DNA from: Purpureocillium takamizusanense
Lineage: Eukaryota; Ascomycota; Sordariomycetes; Hypocreales; Ophiocordycipitaceae
Direction: 5' to 3'
Assembly: GCF_022605165.1 (NCBI RefSeq)
Contig: NC_063068.1
Span: forward strand, 4,278,001 to 4,342,000
DNA: 64,000 bases
Each line of letters begins with the position of its first letter. The first letter of the stretch is position 1. The position numbers were made by a program, and so were the translations under genes. Of this stretch, positions 12,278-24,849 are shown piece by piece. The notes under the pieces are model-generated. The model had not been told where the DNA came from. It worked only from the letters and a program-made list of their open reading frames with translations, and did no database searches.

Positions 12278-15200
12278 CTAAAAGGCCTGGCCCTGGTACT
12301 GCGGTGGCGCATTCCGCGAGTTCTGTCCCGCGCCTGGGCCGGGGCCATACTGTCCCTGCGGCGGCGGCTGCGCACCCGCGCCAGGCGGACGCGAGTAGCT
12401 ACCCCCAGAGCCGCCCGGCGGACTCATGGAGCCACCGTGCTGCGGCGGCTGCGGCGCGCCTCCTCGGTGCGGCGGCTGGGGACTAGGCGTCCTCGGGCCC
12501 ATGCCTTGCGCGCCTGCGCCTGCCATGAGGCCTCCACCGTGGGTATAGTGCGGAGGAGACGCCCCTGACCGGTGTTGTACATACTGTTCTGGTGTCAGCC
12601 CTTGTTTCCCTGATCCGGCGTACGAGCCGCCCGGCTGCCACGCCAAAGTTCGCTTCGCCCTCTCCTCCGAATCCTGTCTCGCGTGATGAAGCTGCGGTCC
12701 AGGGGACTGACGTCCGGCAAAGTGCGATCCTTGCTCTGGATTATATGGTCTTCTCGCTTGATCATGGATGCCGGGTTCAGCAGGCCCAGGAGCCGCCTGA
12801 CGAGGCGTAGGGGTAGCTCCATAGTTAATGGTCGGGCCAAAATTTACCTCTGGAATGTCAAACCCCGGCTGTTGGATCGGCGACTCTGCTCCGCCAACCG
12901 TCTTCATGACGCCTGCCCTAGGACGCTCTGTGGATGGCCGTCCATCGCTCGGATATTCAGGGCCCCAGCCTTGTTGTGGTGGCGGCACGGGCCGCCGCTG
13001 AGTGGGTGGACCTCGAAAAGCATCGGAGACGTAATGCTCAATGATGTCATTAGGGGTTAAACTTTGGTGCGTCCCCGCGGGGAGGGGCTTGCGATGAGGC
13101 TGGCCCTGGTTCGGAGGTGGCCCTCCCCGTCCTTGGGGCCCGGGGAAAGGTCGAGCATTCCCGTATGGGTCTTGCTGGGGAGACCGTTGGTTAGACGGCC
13201 TCCCTCGACCCTGTGGCGGCATTGGCCCGCCTGGCGGACCGCGATATTGGTCCGGCCTAAACCCAGGCTGCTGCGTAGGAGATGGGCGTGGGCCGCGGCC
13301 GTCTGACGTATGCGGCCTGGCCGGAGAATTCGGGTCATTGGGGTACAGGCTCGGGGAGCCCTGTGGCATTGGTGACCGAGAACGCTGGGCGCCAGGCCCG
13401 TAAGGTCCGGGGGGGTGTCCTCCAGACGGCCGATCCGGCCGATCTTGACCTGGGGGGCTCAGAGCTGCATAGGAGCGATACTCGTTAGCAGACACTCCTA
13501 CAGGATTGACGTGTGGCTGTACCGAAGGGCCGGATAACACACCGTCGTCACCGCCCCTCCGGGGGGGCATGTCACCAGCATGGGCTATCCCGCCGGCTTT
13601 CGCTAGCTGAGCCAATGTTGTGCTAGACAGACGACTGTTGGCACGCCGAAGTTCAGGCGAGTGGTAGGCCTTGCTTGTCGGCCGCGCCTGAGATCCGTGG
13701 TTGAAGGCTGGTGGTCGGGACACGGGCTCGGGCGTTTGCATGCTCCGCATGCCTTCGAGTTCACCCATCTCTGGCCTGGGCGAGCTGCCTGGTTCGTCGT
13801 CTGAGCTAAGCGGTTCTCCATAAGCCATCCGGTCCGGCGGGCCGCTTCTAATGGGCATATGCTGTGCCGGAGGTGACGCGTGCAAGGGGGGCATGGGGCT
13901 CCCGTAGTCGTTGCGGAGATTAGGATCCGACGCATTGCGCAAATGGTGAGCCTGGACTCCGGCCATGGGAGGCTGGAAGCGGTTCAGGTCTGCGGCCGCC
14001 GGCTCGTTTCTCGAACCGCCATTGAGAGAAAATGACCTGGAGGACCGCACAGAGCCACGATCCTCGGCAAAGCCGACCTTTGGCTTACCACCAGGAGCGC
14101 TGTTGCCAAAGCTCAGCCTGTTGCTTGAGCGGCTGCCGGTGCGAGAGTGCGGCGACCTGGTACCGTCTTCAATAGCATTCATGCGGGTGCCTGTGGCTTC
14201 TTTGAGTTTTTTGCGCCAATCTCTTTCGGTCCATGACGATGTACCGTCCTCGAGAATGAGCGTTGATACGTCCAAGATCTCGAGATAGCCATATCTCTTG
14301 TGCTTGGGCATCGCAAACATGAGAGACCTGTTGTCCAATACGCTGGCGACAAGCCTGCCAGGCCGACCGTACAAGCCAAAGGTATCCCAGGTTGGGAAGA
14401 GGAACCGCAGCAGCATCTCAAAGCCACTGACCATGGGGTGCGTCTCCGGCATGACAAAAATGAAGCCCTCGGTCGCCGACGGCGGATTTGAATGAACGGT
14501 GACGTTGCCTTCAATCTTCAAAAGCGTCGATGCGTCAATGAGCGACTTTGCCTGCGGATATATGGCATAGGCCGAGTAGGCATCGGTGATGGTGGCGATA
14601 GGTTGGGCCTTCTTCTGCTTCTTGCCGTCCTTGCGAGTGTCGTAGAACTTTATATCTCCCTTGAGAACGGGAACGGGAGACCGGTCGTAGGGCGACCTCT
14701 TCTTGAGCTCCTTCTGCAGCTTGGCATACTCCTTCTCGTCCGGTGGGGAAATGACACACCAGCATCGCCTCCACGGGACACCCGCGCCGAACCGGACACG
14801 GACCCATTCCTCCGTCTTGAAGCGAGCACGCTCCATGACAACGTTGATGTTGTTGAGGGTCTTACCCTTGCCGGCGATGAGCGCGCCGGTGTAGGCCTCC
14901 TGCAGGGTAGAGTGCTCGTACATGGCGAGGCGAATGCCCGCGGTCCATTGAATGAGCGAGTGGTGGGAGTTGAAGTGCAGGAGGTAGCGATTCCGGCCGG
15001 CCGTGGAAATGCTCAGGATGTTCTGCAAAGGCTGCTCATCGTTGGAGCGTGTGGGCAGCGACTCGATCTTGGCGCAGCGCGACGAGTCAGTGACGAGGAC
15101 ACATTACACGAGGCACGTGCTGCGCAGTACTCACCATCTTGATGGAGGCATCTGTCAAATTGATAAATTTGGGCAGGACTTCGCCATCTTCGCCGGCAGC

Positions 15201-15753
15201 ATCGAGCTCAGCTGCATCCCACAGGGACAGGACAGTGCCGACGAGCTGGGCAAAGCATTCGGTCCATGTCCGGTCAGAGTTGGGCTTGCCCTCTGTAGAC
15301 CAATTAGCGATGACGACCGCGACGGCGGCGGACGCGACGGCGGGACGCACGTGTGTTCTGGTCGTCGAGTTTGAGGAAATAGCCCTCCTGATACAGCTTG
15401 TTGGAATGGCTGTTGAGAAACGAGAAGATGGGCTGCAGCTCCGGGATCGTGTCCTCATTGATGTCCATGAGGGGCGGCTGGTAGGCCTGGACCATGGACA
15501 GGGGCCGCGAGGATGTGCGCTGACGGGTGTACTGCGGCGGGCTGTTGTTGGTGCTGTTGCTGTTTCGCGGGGAGCCGTTCAGCGGCGTGCCATAATCGGA
15601 TTGCGAGGGGGGCGTGACGGGACGGCGAACGGAGGCGTCGGTAAAGGGCGAGTGCGTTGCGTTGCCCGCGGGCTTGAAGTTGACTCCTGAGGGATCGTGG
15701 GGTGGTGACGGAGACGGGGACGGAGTCTTGTTGCCAGCCGAAAACTGGGACAT
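12278..15753 (-). CDS. caf120: Caf120-like PH-domain protein (CCR4-NOT associated)
   Basis: The protein is about 1116 aa. Exons are 15753-15351, 15292-15135 and 15067-12278; introns of 58 and 67 nt rejoin the reading frame exactly. After a Ser/Pro-rich N-terminus, a PH-like domain begins near residue 115 (SNKLYQEGYFLKLDD, then the TWTECFAQLVGTVLSLWD strand and NRYLLHFNSHHSLIQWTAGI helix). A second conserved block near 255-420 (EEWVRVRFGAGVPWRRCWCV, LKGDIKFYD, FPTWDTFGLYGRPGRL) matches the Caf120/Skg3 family. Yeast Caf120 is linked to the CCR4-NOT mRNA deadenylation complex, so a role in mRNA turnover or membrane-linked signalling is inferred. The last ~650 residues are low-complexity, rich in Pro, Gly, Gln and Ser. 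The third acceptor (CCAAG) is less typical than the others. Confidence 0.85.
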
Positions 15754-18700
15754 GAAGGAGAGAACTGGTCGCTCAAGTGGTCAGCGCATTAGGTTACAGG
15801 CAGGGTACGGGGCGGCTGCCTCAGAGAGGGGCAGACGGAGGCATCATTGGGCGGGCAGTGGCTCAGCGTCATCTGGGTCAGGGAGACCAGGCCTGCTGGG
15901 CTGGGACCAGAAGTCATGACGGGACTGGAGGCGTGGCGTGAGCGTCAGGGGGTGGGAGGCTTGCAGGTGCCCAGAGCATCCATCTCAGGTGGCCCCCAGT
16001 CCAGCTGCGCCCAGCCTGCACTCAGCCTGCGCTTGCGCCAGCCAGCACCTGCACTAGCAGAGCACCTGCATCAGCGAGGATGGCCTGTGGTGCTGGCGAC
16101 GCCGTGGCGGGCCAAGCGGGACCCATCTTAGTACCTCTCAACCTTGAGTGAGGTGGTGTATCGCAATTGATTGCGCCTCAGCACTCGCCGTGAAGCGGCC
16201 CCCAGGGCGCGCGCGCGCGCTGCAGCGGAGCCCGAAAGATGGGCGCTCCATGCACAAACGGCTCCGGCGTCGCTGCAACACACTGCATCGAGAGCGCTCG
16301 CCGTGCACGGCCGCCCGGTCGGCCGGCGGGTGCTCAACCAGAGCCAGGGTCCCGTTTGTCTCTGATTCGGGTATGACGACCACGCTTGGAATGCGACGGA
16401 ATTGAAGCCATGCCCAGAACTCACCTCGATTGCGCCCCATGGTTCTGGTGTTTTCCTCCCAACGGCTCGGGGTTGTTGTTGTTGTTTGCCGGGGGGCTCC
16501 GTCCCGGCAGCTGGAATCAACAACGGCCGCCGCGAGTGTGAACAAGGTCCTTGTTCGCTGCGGGTCGAATGGCGCACGCCAACAGCCAGCGCAACCACAG
16601 AATTGACACCGACTAATAGCGCACGATGTCTCCTAGCGGATGGCGGAATGCTCCCGATGCTTGATAAGGGGAAATACCGCGCTCCGCCTTCGGTGCCGCC
16701 GGAGCTCGGAGAGTCGCAAAAGGAAGGGCAAAGCGCAGACGGAATGATGCAGCCGGGATGGCCAGGCAGCGCGCTCGTCGGGAGAAGGAAGCAGCGCGAC
16801 GGACCAAGCAAGTCCGGGACAGTCGAGCGAACACGACGGAACGACGGGGTGGTGGATGGCGGATGGGCGAACGCTCGGGACAGCGGAAGATTCGTCGACG
16901 GGAGGTAGCCAACAAAGAGGCGTCGATTGCGTCGTTGCTGGTTATATCTTGAACCAAAAAGGTAGACGGCCTGCCCTGTCGTCCGAAGAAAGAGATAATG
17001 TCTCCAGCAAGCGAGATTTTGCGTGTTGTGGCGCAAGGGCAGCTGGTCGTTTTATTAAAGCTGACGGTGTGGTGCGCGGATGTGCCGGACAAAGACGCAC
17101 GCCTCTTCGGTCCCAGGCTCCTTGGAAATGGGCGGCTGGGGTCGACGGTGCCAACGTAGTGTGCGTCGGTGCGGTTGTCAAAGAAAGCTGGCGGCAAGGA
17201 GGGCCTCGGGGTGCTTTAGTACCGGCAGAAGTTTAAGGAACTTAAGGTATTGGTTCGTGTGCGAGGCTATTTGCGGAAATCAACTTCGGGGTGTGTCAGT
17301 CGCAACGAAGTCACGCCCGCGGGTTAGAGGTCAGATGCGCGCCAGTTCGGCGAGACCACTTACACCCACTTGCACCGCTCAGTGTCTGCTCCGCACACAA
17401 GAAGGTTCAAAGATGAAGAAGAAGAAGAAGAAGAAGAAGAAAATGGAATATGCTGCGGTGCGGTGCGATGCGATGCGTCCGGAAAAGGCGAAGCAAGAGG
17501 ATCGAGATGTCACTGGCGACGGTCAAGTTTTTTGGCGAGCCGTTGGTGCTCGTGTGTCTTGCCGTGTCGTTTCTTTCCGTTCCAGGCGGCGCAACGTCAC
17601 CAAGCGTCTGGTCCGCTCTGGGTCTGGGGTGGCGGGCGTGGCTCAAAGTCAAAGGGGCTGCGTCGGCGGCGGCGATTGGGGGGGGGCACACAAAACGTTA
17701 AATCTGGCAGCGATCAGGCCGTCGTCGCCATAACCACTCCTCCGAATGTGTGGATTGGGTACCCGAGATTCGCTCGCAAATGTCGTGGCGTCGTGCTGGT
17801 CGCTTCGGCCTCGAACGGTTTCGGCGGAGACGACGGATCAGATTTCAAGCCTCTCGTGCCGGGCCTCGCCTTGACTTTGACTTGGGGTCTGTTACGAGCA
17901 CGCACAGACGACTCGATGGAAGCGCTACAGATGCCGCGCGGGAGTGGGACGCCGCGCTGCTAAATACGTTGAAAGAGAGTGAGAGTGAGAGCGAGTGGTG
18001 GAAGCATCCGCATCGAGCCTGCAGTCTTCTTCCCCAATGGGTCCGGTTTATCTGAGGCGTCTCATCGTCATCCGACTACGACAATCCGCGGCCCAGTTGC
18101 AACAGGCCGGGCCCCAGAGCCCAGCCCAGACACCAAGCCCGGCGCAGCCCAGCCGAGCCAGGTCCGGCGCCAAACCAATCTGCTGGGTCGTCACCGACGT
18201 CGCTCGCGCGGGAACCCGTCCTCTTTCTTGTTTCCTTCCTTGCCCGCGACGCTGGTTGGCCTGTGCGGCGTCTGCTCACCGCACATCAAAGTTGGTACCT
18301 GCACACCCACGCACACACTACCGTCGGCGGCGGCGCGCGCCAACTTTCGTGCAGGCGGCCGTCGGGCGGGAGTTTCCAGTCCTGTCGTCTCCCTAGTTAT
18401 TAGGTTGCTTCTCGCCGTCCTCGTCCTCGTCCCAACTCAGCCACCCGTCGACGACCGGGGTCCACGTCTGTGCAAATTTCCACGCCTATTCCAGGCCGTC
18501 TGGCGCCTCGCTGCAGCTTACATGGTAAGCCCCCAAGGGTCTATCCGAGATGGGTGCTGGCGATGCGATACGAGCGGATGCCAACCGCTCATAGTACGAC
18601 CCCATGCAAGTGCCAATCAAGCCCGCGTGCCCCTTGTGCCCTTTCTCAGGTGTCGGCGTCGTTCGCTCCGCAGTCCGTACGGGGAAAACGAGTTCGGCCT

Positions 18701-21700
18701 CTCCCTTGCTAGTCAGTTGAACTCCGCCCCATTGGCAGAGCACAAGCAAGGCAAGGCGGCATCTTGTCGACAGGCCAGGGCCCAACTACTTTAGCAGCCA
18801 CCACTAGACGGCCTGCCCGTGAAGTATCCGCCGCCTTGCCGCGGGCATGGTGTGAGGGACAAAGAGAGAGCCGCCGAGCTTGCCGCCTTGGCCTAGCGCC
18901 TATGATTCAGTCCAGCCGCTCTGTGCGGCTTCCAGTGGGCCACAGGTCTCGCGGCGCACCGCTGCGGCAGCTTATGGGTCCTTGCTTGGTTGCGACACTC
19001 GGTGGGTCTCTGTCATCGACTCTTGGCCGCCAGTCGTTCTTGCCCAGCATCCCTCTCCATTGCCCGTTCGGCGTCTCGCTGGAGAGCCTTGAAACATGTC
19101 CTGCGTGGATCTCCGGTCTCGTCGCTTGTCGCAAACCAAGCCCCTGGCGCCAGATCTGCGAAGGAATGTCGTGATATGGACGGCGAAGGCGCGCCTCGGT
19201 CAGTCGGCCGAGGCGCGGCAAGTAACGATATTCTTCTGTGTATGCGTCCGCTGGCGATGAGTCGCGAATGGCGGGCGGCGAGACGCGCCGTCAATAAGCA
19301 ACATGATGGAAGGATGATGTGGCACGTCCATGCTCTCGCCGACGTTCCTTCGGCGTTCCACCGACCGTCCCTCACTCGCTATTGCAACCGCCCTCGTTCG
19401 CAACTGCCGTCCTGGGACCTTCCTTGTCTGCAAGAGACTCGTAGGAAACGAGATGGCAGCACGTTAGTACTGTCCAGCACTGGACTTAGTGCGGCACCTA
19501 TAGGCAAGAGTGAACACCAACTGTGCAGCGCATCAGCTCCTTCCCAACCACCACCAAGCGCACTTTCGGAAGGTGCGTCTTCGCATCGTACAGATCGCAC
19601 CCCATGGGCTCCTTCTCCGTCTGCTGAATGACACCTACAGTATACTTGGGTACCTTACCTACCAACCTAGGAGTCACCGTGTGGGCATGATCCGCTGAGT
19701 AAGAGGTACTTTGTCGTGTCGGGCCCACTGGTGCATTCTGGCTATTGCTGCAGCTACTAAACTGGGTATTTCCCATGTCTGAATGCTACCTCTACCATTG
19801 CGATCCAGTGGAGACCTTGTTCATGTTCTGCCACCAGTAGTCTATGCAGGACCTGCATCGCGAGGGCAATAAAATGTCTCTGGTCTTGACAATTTCTCCG
19901 AGGCCGCTACTCGTGCATATAGTAGGTACGGACTGCCTATTTGCCCCTCTTGCTACCCAACCGCGCTCTTTTTTGCGACTCCCGCCTCGCCTAGCGCCGC
20001 CAGTCTGCAGCAGCATCGTCCGAGAGCGCCGAGAGAGGCCAGCGGCCCCAAGACGAGTCGAGTTCCGCGGCGTTTGCCAATCATTTTGCCAACAGAGAGC
20101 ACCACTTTCTCCGCAGTCACGCATTGGGCCTTCGTGCGAAGGACCAGGTAGAATCACGTAGTGGCCAAGCTACTAGCTAATAACGCAACCCTCGCTGGTC
20201 TGTTGGTAGGAAGCACTAGCACAAGCTTGGTGATAAAAGCACCTCAAAGCAACGCAGCCAAGGGGACCCAACTATTCCGCTTGGCACCGCCCATCGTGCG
20301 TCTGCTGCTACGAACTTGAGCAGCCACGGCAGGTTTTTTACCTTTCTTGGCCGCCCACTAACTCGTTCGGCGACCATTTAGTTACCCTTGGCTTGCGTGG
20401 CATGGGGCTTGGAGGAGATGAAACTGGCCCTTTCTTCTCGGCAGCGTCACCATCCGCTGAGACAGATGACGACAATAGTATGCACACCGGGACCGCTGTC
20501 CATCATGGCATCACGACCAGCAGCTTGACCGTCTTGGACTGTGCGCCCGACGGAGTGCCCCGCACCCCAACTTTTCGTTGGCGCCAGCCAGGCCAGTTTT
20601 CCAGCCTAGCATCCTTGGGTTTCATGAATCGCGGTCCGTCGCCCGCGGGAGTCCCGGCGTGGAGCCCTTTGGCATTGTTACCGAACCCGGACGCGCGCTT
20701 GCTGGGCCACGGTCCGGGGCAGCATCTAGCAGAAGAGGGAGCATAGCAGCACGGCAGCACTAGAACAAACCTGTTGCTCCCCACCCTCCCCGTGAGTCCC
20801 CCAAGTAAGTTGACACGCTGCGCTGAAGATGGAGGGCTCGGGAACGTGACGTCATCATACTAGCTCGCCATCTGCCGGCGCTCGCCAGCTGCATCACTCC
20901 CTCACGTCATTGCCATTGAGCATCACTGCGTCGGTGGTCCATATTGAGCATAAACGAGAAAACGCTGATTCATGGCGGGGAACGAGGGTACGAGGGCTTG
21001 GCGGCCTGTAACTAGACCAGACAGTATCTCAATCCCTGACGCGAATGAAAGCACCTCCTACACACACGGACAGTAGATTTTCTCCATCAATGCTGGTAGA
21101 ACTAGGCATGGCATTGTCTCCATGAGACACGGGTGTTGTCTGCTTTGGGATACATAGTAGTTATACCCGTCCAGGCACATGGTCATGGCCCTTTGGGAGG
21201 GGCATGCTTGTTTGGAAGAGCCACGGCCCCCTTGATTCAAGCTGAAAATGTTCAACAAATCGGTTGACTGGTCCTTGATGGGTCGGGTGTTGCGCGCCGC
21301 AATCGACAACCGATCGTTTCAGACCATCAATCGGTCTGTCTGGCAGGCAACGTCCAGTCCAGGCCGGCACTTGGGTCCAGCTCCCCGGACCATCCACATT
21401 GACGTAAGCGCTGATCCCAGGCCCATTCTCCCCAGAATTGATCGGCTGTCCTGCCGACACCACGTTGACTGAGGTTGTGGATCGGCTTCCAGAGCTGGAA
21501 GATCGGCAAGACTCCAATAGCCCCCGCACGTGCTGACGAGGACAAAACCCATTGCATCTCAATCACGGCTCACACCGATTCAGAGTGAATGATGCATGTA
21601 GGGTAGCTAACTTGGACTTTATGAGGCGAGGACCACTTCGTACACCTCGCAACCGCCATCACCGGCGGACGATAGATACTATAAAGATATGCCTTGATGA

Positions 21701-22043
21701 TCTAAGTGATGCAGCAGTCGCAGAAACGACGCGTGCCCGGCAACACGAGAGAAACGCGTCTCTGGGCAATGGCTGCGCGCCCTTGTCATCTACGCTTCTG
21801 GTACCTGGCAGTGTGGGTGTAAGCCCTGGGCCATCCAATAGCGACGTCACGTGCACCTACTACGGGACCTCAAGGCTGGTGATTAGCTGCTTATTACCTG
21901 AACTGTCGACCTGCTGAAGCGCCGACCTCCGTCTGAACCACCTCCCAGCGCCGACCTCTCGATGGGTCAAGCCGCCGGCCGCAGCTCAGCTTGCCCGCGA
22001 ACGAGGCCGCGGTCATCGACCCAAGAGGTCTTCGCAGGTGCCT
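15754..22043. other. 6.3-kb interval without a convincing gene
   Basis: This separates two divergent genes. Several open frames exceed 200 codons (for example 16128-17036 minus and 17979-18794 plus). They read as Arg/Pro/Ser-rich chance frames in GC-rich DNA, without domains, start context or splice-linked partners. The stretch holds a (CG)7 tract (16207-16220), a (GAA)n tract (about 17413-17440), an ACAGTATAC motif (19637-19645) and TACCT-rich runs. Long 5' leaders, promoters or a non-coding RNA are all possible. Confidence 0.5.
17413..17440 (+). repeat. (GAA)n microsatellite
   Basis: A run of about nine GAA units in non-coding sequence. It is a simple repeat with no visible role. Confidence 0.85.
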
Positions 22044-23297
22044 ATGGGTGGAATGCGCCCGTCACACCTCGCATCGCTGGCGGCCATCTCGAGAGCACTT
22101 TCGCGACAGCCGCGCCGCGTCTCGGACCCGTTGCGGCGGGGCCTCCGTGACAGCCGGAGCCACACCTCCTCCGAATCGTCGCCGCCGCCGCCGCCGACTG
22201 CGAGGCTGCCCTTTCGATTCGAGACGGGCGTCGGCCTGTTTGCAAAGCGCGCGCCAAGGCCGTTTCCTCCACCGTTCCTGTCGCCCCCGTCCGGGTCCTT
22301 CTCCGACCCCCTGAGCACCCATCACCAGAGCCGAGATCGGCGCGCCTTTGTCAACGGGGAGCTTATTCGTGGGCTCACAAACGGCGACGATGCCGTGTAC
22401 GCGAGCGACTTTTTCGTGTGTGCGAATGATGGGGTAGGGGCTTGGGCGACTCGTCCCCGTGGTCATGCTGGGTGAGGAAAAATCGCCACACAACCAAAAC
22501 TGCCATCTAACGTCAAGTCAGCCTCTGGTCGCGGTTAATACTGCACTATTGGGCCGGCGCCATTGAAGATGACCTAGCCAAGGAGCACGACAAGCCGGAC
22601 CCTATCGGGACACTGCAGACGGCCTACGAACGAACGTTGGACGCGACGGTACCCCACGACTGGCAGGGTACAACGACGGCGTGCGGGGCCCAGCTACACT
22701 ACAGAATGCCCCCGGAGACTGTCGGGGGTGGCCCGACGCCTTTCCTGTACGTCACGAACCTGGGGGACTGCCAGGTCATGGTGGTCCGGCCTCGACGAAA
22801 AGAAGTCATCTACAAGACGAAGGAGCAATGGCACTGGTTCGACTGCCCGCGCCAGCTCGGAACCAACAGCCTCGATACGCCAATGGAACAAGCTGTAATG
22901 GACTCAATGGACATCGAGGTGGGGGATGTTGTTTTGGCCATGAGCGATGGCGTCATTGACAATCTCTGGGAGCATGAGATAGTCGAGTCGCTCGTCACAA
23001 GCATCGGCGAATGGGAGTCGGGGAAAGGCGCGCATGCGCATGAAGACCGCACCGGCGGCCGTAACGGGGGTATGAGTGCGGCAGCAAAGGACCTTGTCGC
23101 CGCCGCACGAGATGTGGCTATGGATCCGTTTGCCGAGAGCCCCTTCATGGAACGCGCCATCGAGGAAGGTCTCGCGAGCGAGGGAGGTCAGTTCATTTGC
23201 ACCCCTGCATGCACCGCGGAAGCTGACGTGACTTCACACAGGCAAGCTAGATGACATCAGCGTCGTTGCGGCTCTATGTATACAGAACGAGCTTTAA
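22044..23297 (+). CDS. ptc7: PTC7-type mitochondrial PP2C protein phosphatase
   Basis: This is a metal-dependent Ser/Thr phosphatase of the PTC7/Azr1 group, 382 aa. In yeast Ptc7 acts in mitochondria on Coq7 and coenzyme Q synthesis. Exons are 22044-22471, 22522-23186 and 23242-23297, with 50- and 55-nt introns. The N-terminus (second possible start at 22053) is rich in Arg, Ser and Ala without acid residues, as expected for a mitochondrial presequence. PP2C motifs follow in order: FFVCANDGVGAW (metal Asp; Ala replaces the usual second Gly), GTTTACGAQL, VTNLGDCQVMVV, LAMSDGVIDNLW and, only after the last intron, DDISVVAAL. The final 18-codon exon supplies that metal-binding Asp pair, which supports the splice model. 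UTP23 lies 526 bp downstream on the same strand. Confidence 0.93.
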
Positions 23298-23823
23298 CCG
23301 GGAAGACCATGGGTGGCATGGCCCGAGGCGTACCGCGCAGTTTGTTGCTGTGAGTTCTCGGGACCATGGCCCATACCACGTACCTATTGTTACTGGGCGA
23401 CCATGGCGTTCGGCTAAGTACAGCGTGCGAATTCTCAACATACTATTATAAGGCATATATGACACCGTAGGCTTTGGGCTTTCCTTCCCCTTCATTCCAC
23501 GTGCGAGGCAACTATGCACGAGCAATCCAATGTTTGCGACGCCAATCTTCCCGTAGCAACTTACTTCGTATAGTATTGCTTTTGAGACAGTGGGGATGAA
23601 GTCGGCACCCCGACTTCCAAGTTGGCCGAGCCCCACCTGGACGTTGGCGTTGGAAGGCTTATCGCACGTGCCGCCCATCCCTGTCACTGCGATAAGAAAT
23701 TTATTTTGGAAGCCATTTCGGCTGCCTTCACATGGGCGATTTGATGCGTCGTCGACCACCTCTCCATTGAGCTGGCAGCCCGCAACCCTATCCAGCACTC
23801 CCGTGGCCGGCGGCAAATTCATC
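23298..23823. other. Intergenic between PTC7 and UTP23
   Basis: Non-coding sequence holding the PTC7 3' region and the UTP23 promoter. It contains one TACTTCGTA motif (23572-23580), about 245 nt before the UTP23 start. Confidence 0.55.
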
Positions 23824-24849
23824 ATGAGAGGAAAACGCTCAAAGCAGTATCGGAAGCTCATGGAGCAATTCTCCATGGCCTTTGGCTTCCGCGAACCGTA
23901 CCAGGTTCTAGGTACGGCTCCTACCTATGCCCACTTGTCGCGTTGCGCTCGCTGACTGACGCCTATCGCAGTTGATGCCGAGATGGTACAGGACTCGTGC
24001 AGATTCAAAATGGAGCTTGAGCCCGCGCTGCAACGGACAGTCCACGGAAAAGTCAAGCCGAGTACGTTACGAAGAGGCAACTGCCAAGCTGCGGGGTTCG
24101 CTGACGCCGCCATAGTGATCACACAATGTGAAATCAGAAAACTCTACGCGAAGAAGAACGATGCCGGCGTCAGCGAGGCTATCGAGGTAGCCAAGACATG
24201 CGAGAGGCGGCGCTGCGGCCACCATCCCGACGAATACCCGGAGCCGCTCAGCACGTTGGAGTGTATGCAGTCCGTTGTCGACCCCAAGGACAAGGGCGAG
24301 AACAAACACAGATACGTGGTGGCCAGCCAGAGCCAGGAGGTGCGACGTCTGCTGCGCACCGTCCGCGGCGTGCCCCTCATCTACATCAAGCGCAGCGTCA
24401 TGATACTTGAGCCCATGTCGGACGAGAGCGCCGCGACCAGGGCGCGGGAGGAGAAGAGCAAGTTTAGAGCCGAGATTAAGGCTTCGTTGGGAAAGAGGAA
24501 ACGGGAAGAGAGAGAGGATAGCGACAGGGAAGGCGAGAAAGACGAAGGGCAAGCTAAGGCTGAGGAAAAGTCCAAGGAGAAGAAGAAGAAGAAGCAACGG
24601 GGTCCCAAGGGCCCCAATCCGCTGTCGATGAAGAAGGCGAAAAAGCCCCAAGCGACAAGAACAGAGACGGATGGCGCACCGAGACCGAGCAAGCGACCCG
24701 AGCAAGCGCGCCCCGAGGACGAGGAGGCCAAGACAGATGCGCCGGCGAAGCGGAAAAGGCGGAGAAAGAACAAGGCGAGCGGCGCGACGGGCGACAGAGC
24801 CGATACAGGCGAAAGCGGTGCTGCAGCGGCTGATGCCTCGGCCGACTAA
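23824..24849 (+). CDS. utp23: rRNA-processing protein UTP23 (PIN-fold)
   Basis: This is a nucleolar small-subunit processome factor needed for release of snR30 and early 18S rRNA processing, 303 aa. Exons are 23824-23911, 23972-24061 and 24116-24849. Both introns (60 and 54 nt) are phase 1, and the joins give YQVLVDAEMVQDSC and GKVKPMITQCEIRKLY, which match the family closely. The PIN-like region is followed by a Cys/His zinc site (TCERRRCGHH...ECMQ) and by SQSQEVRRLLRTVRGVPLIY, typical of Utp23/Fcf1 proteins. The last ~120 residues are a Lys/Glu/Arg-rich tail with nuclear-localisation character, including GPKGPNPLSMKK, a motif seen in Utp23 homologues. The length fits the family. Confidence 0.96.

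Noticed and set aside
16128..17036. 302-codon open frame on the minus strand upstream of the Caf120-like gene
   Set aside because: Arg/Ser/Pro-rich composition, no domain and no splice-linked partner. It more likely reflects GC-rich leader sequence.
17979..18794. 271-codon open frame on the plus strand
   Set aside because: No recognisable motif; neighbouring frames are similarly open, as expected by chance.
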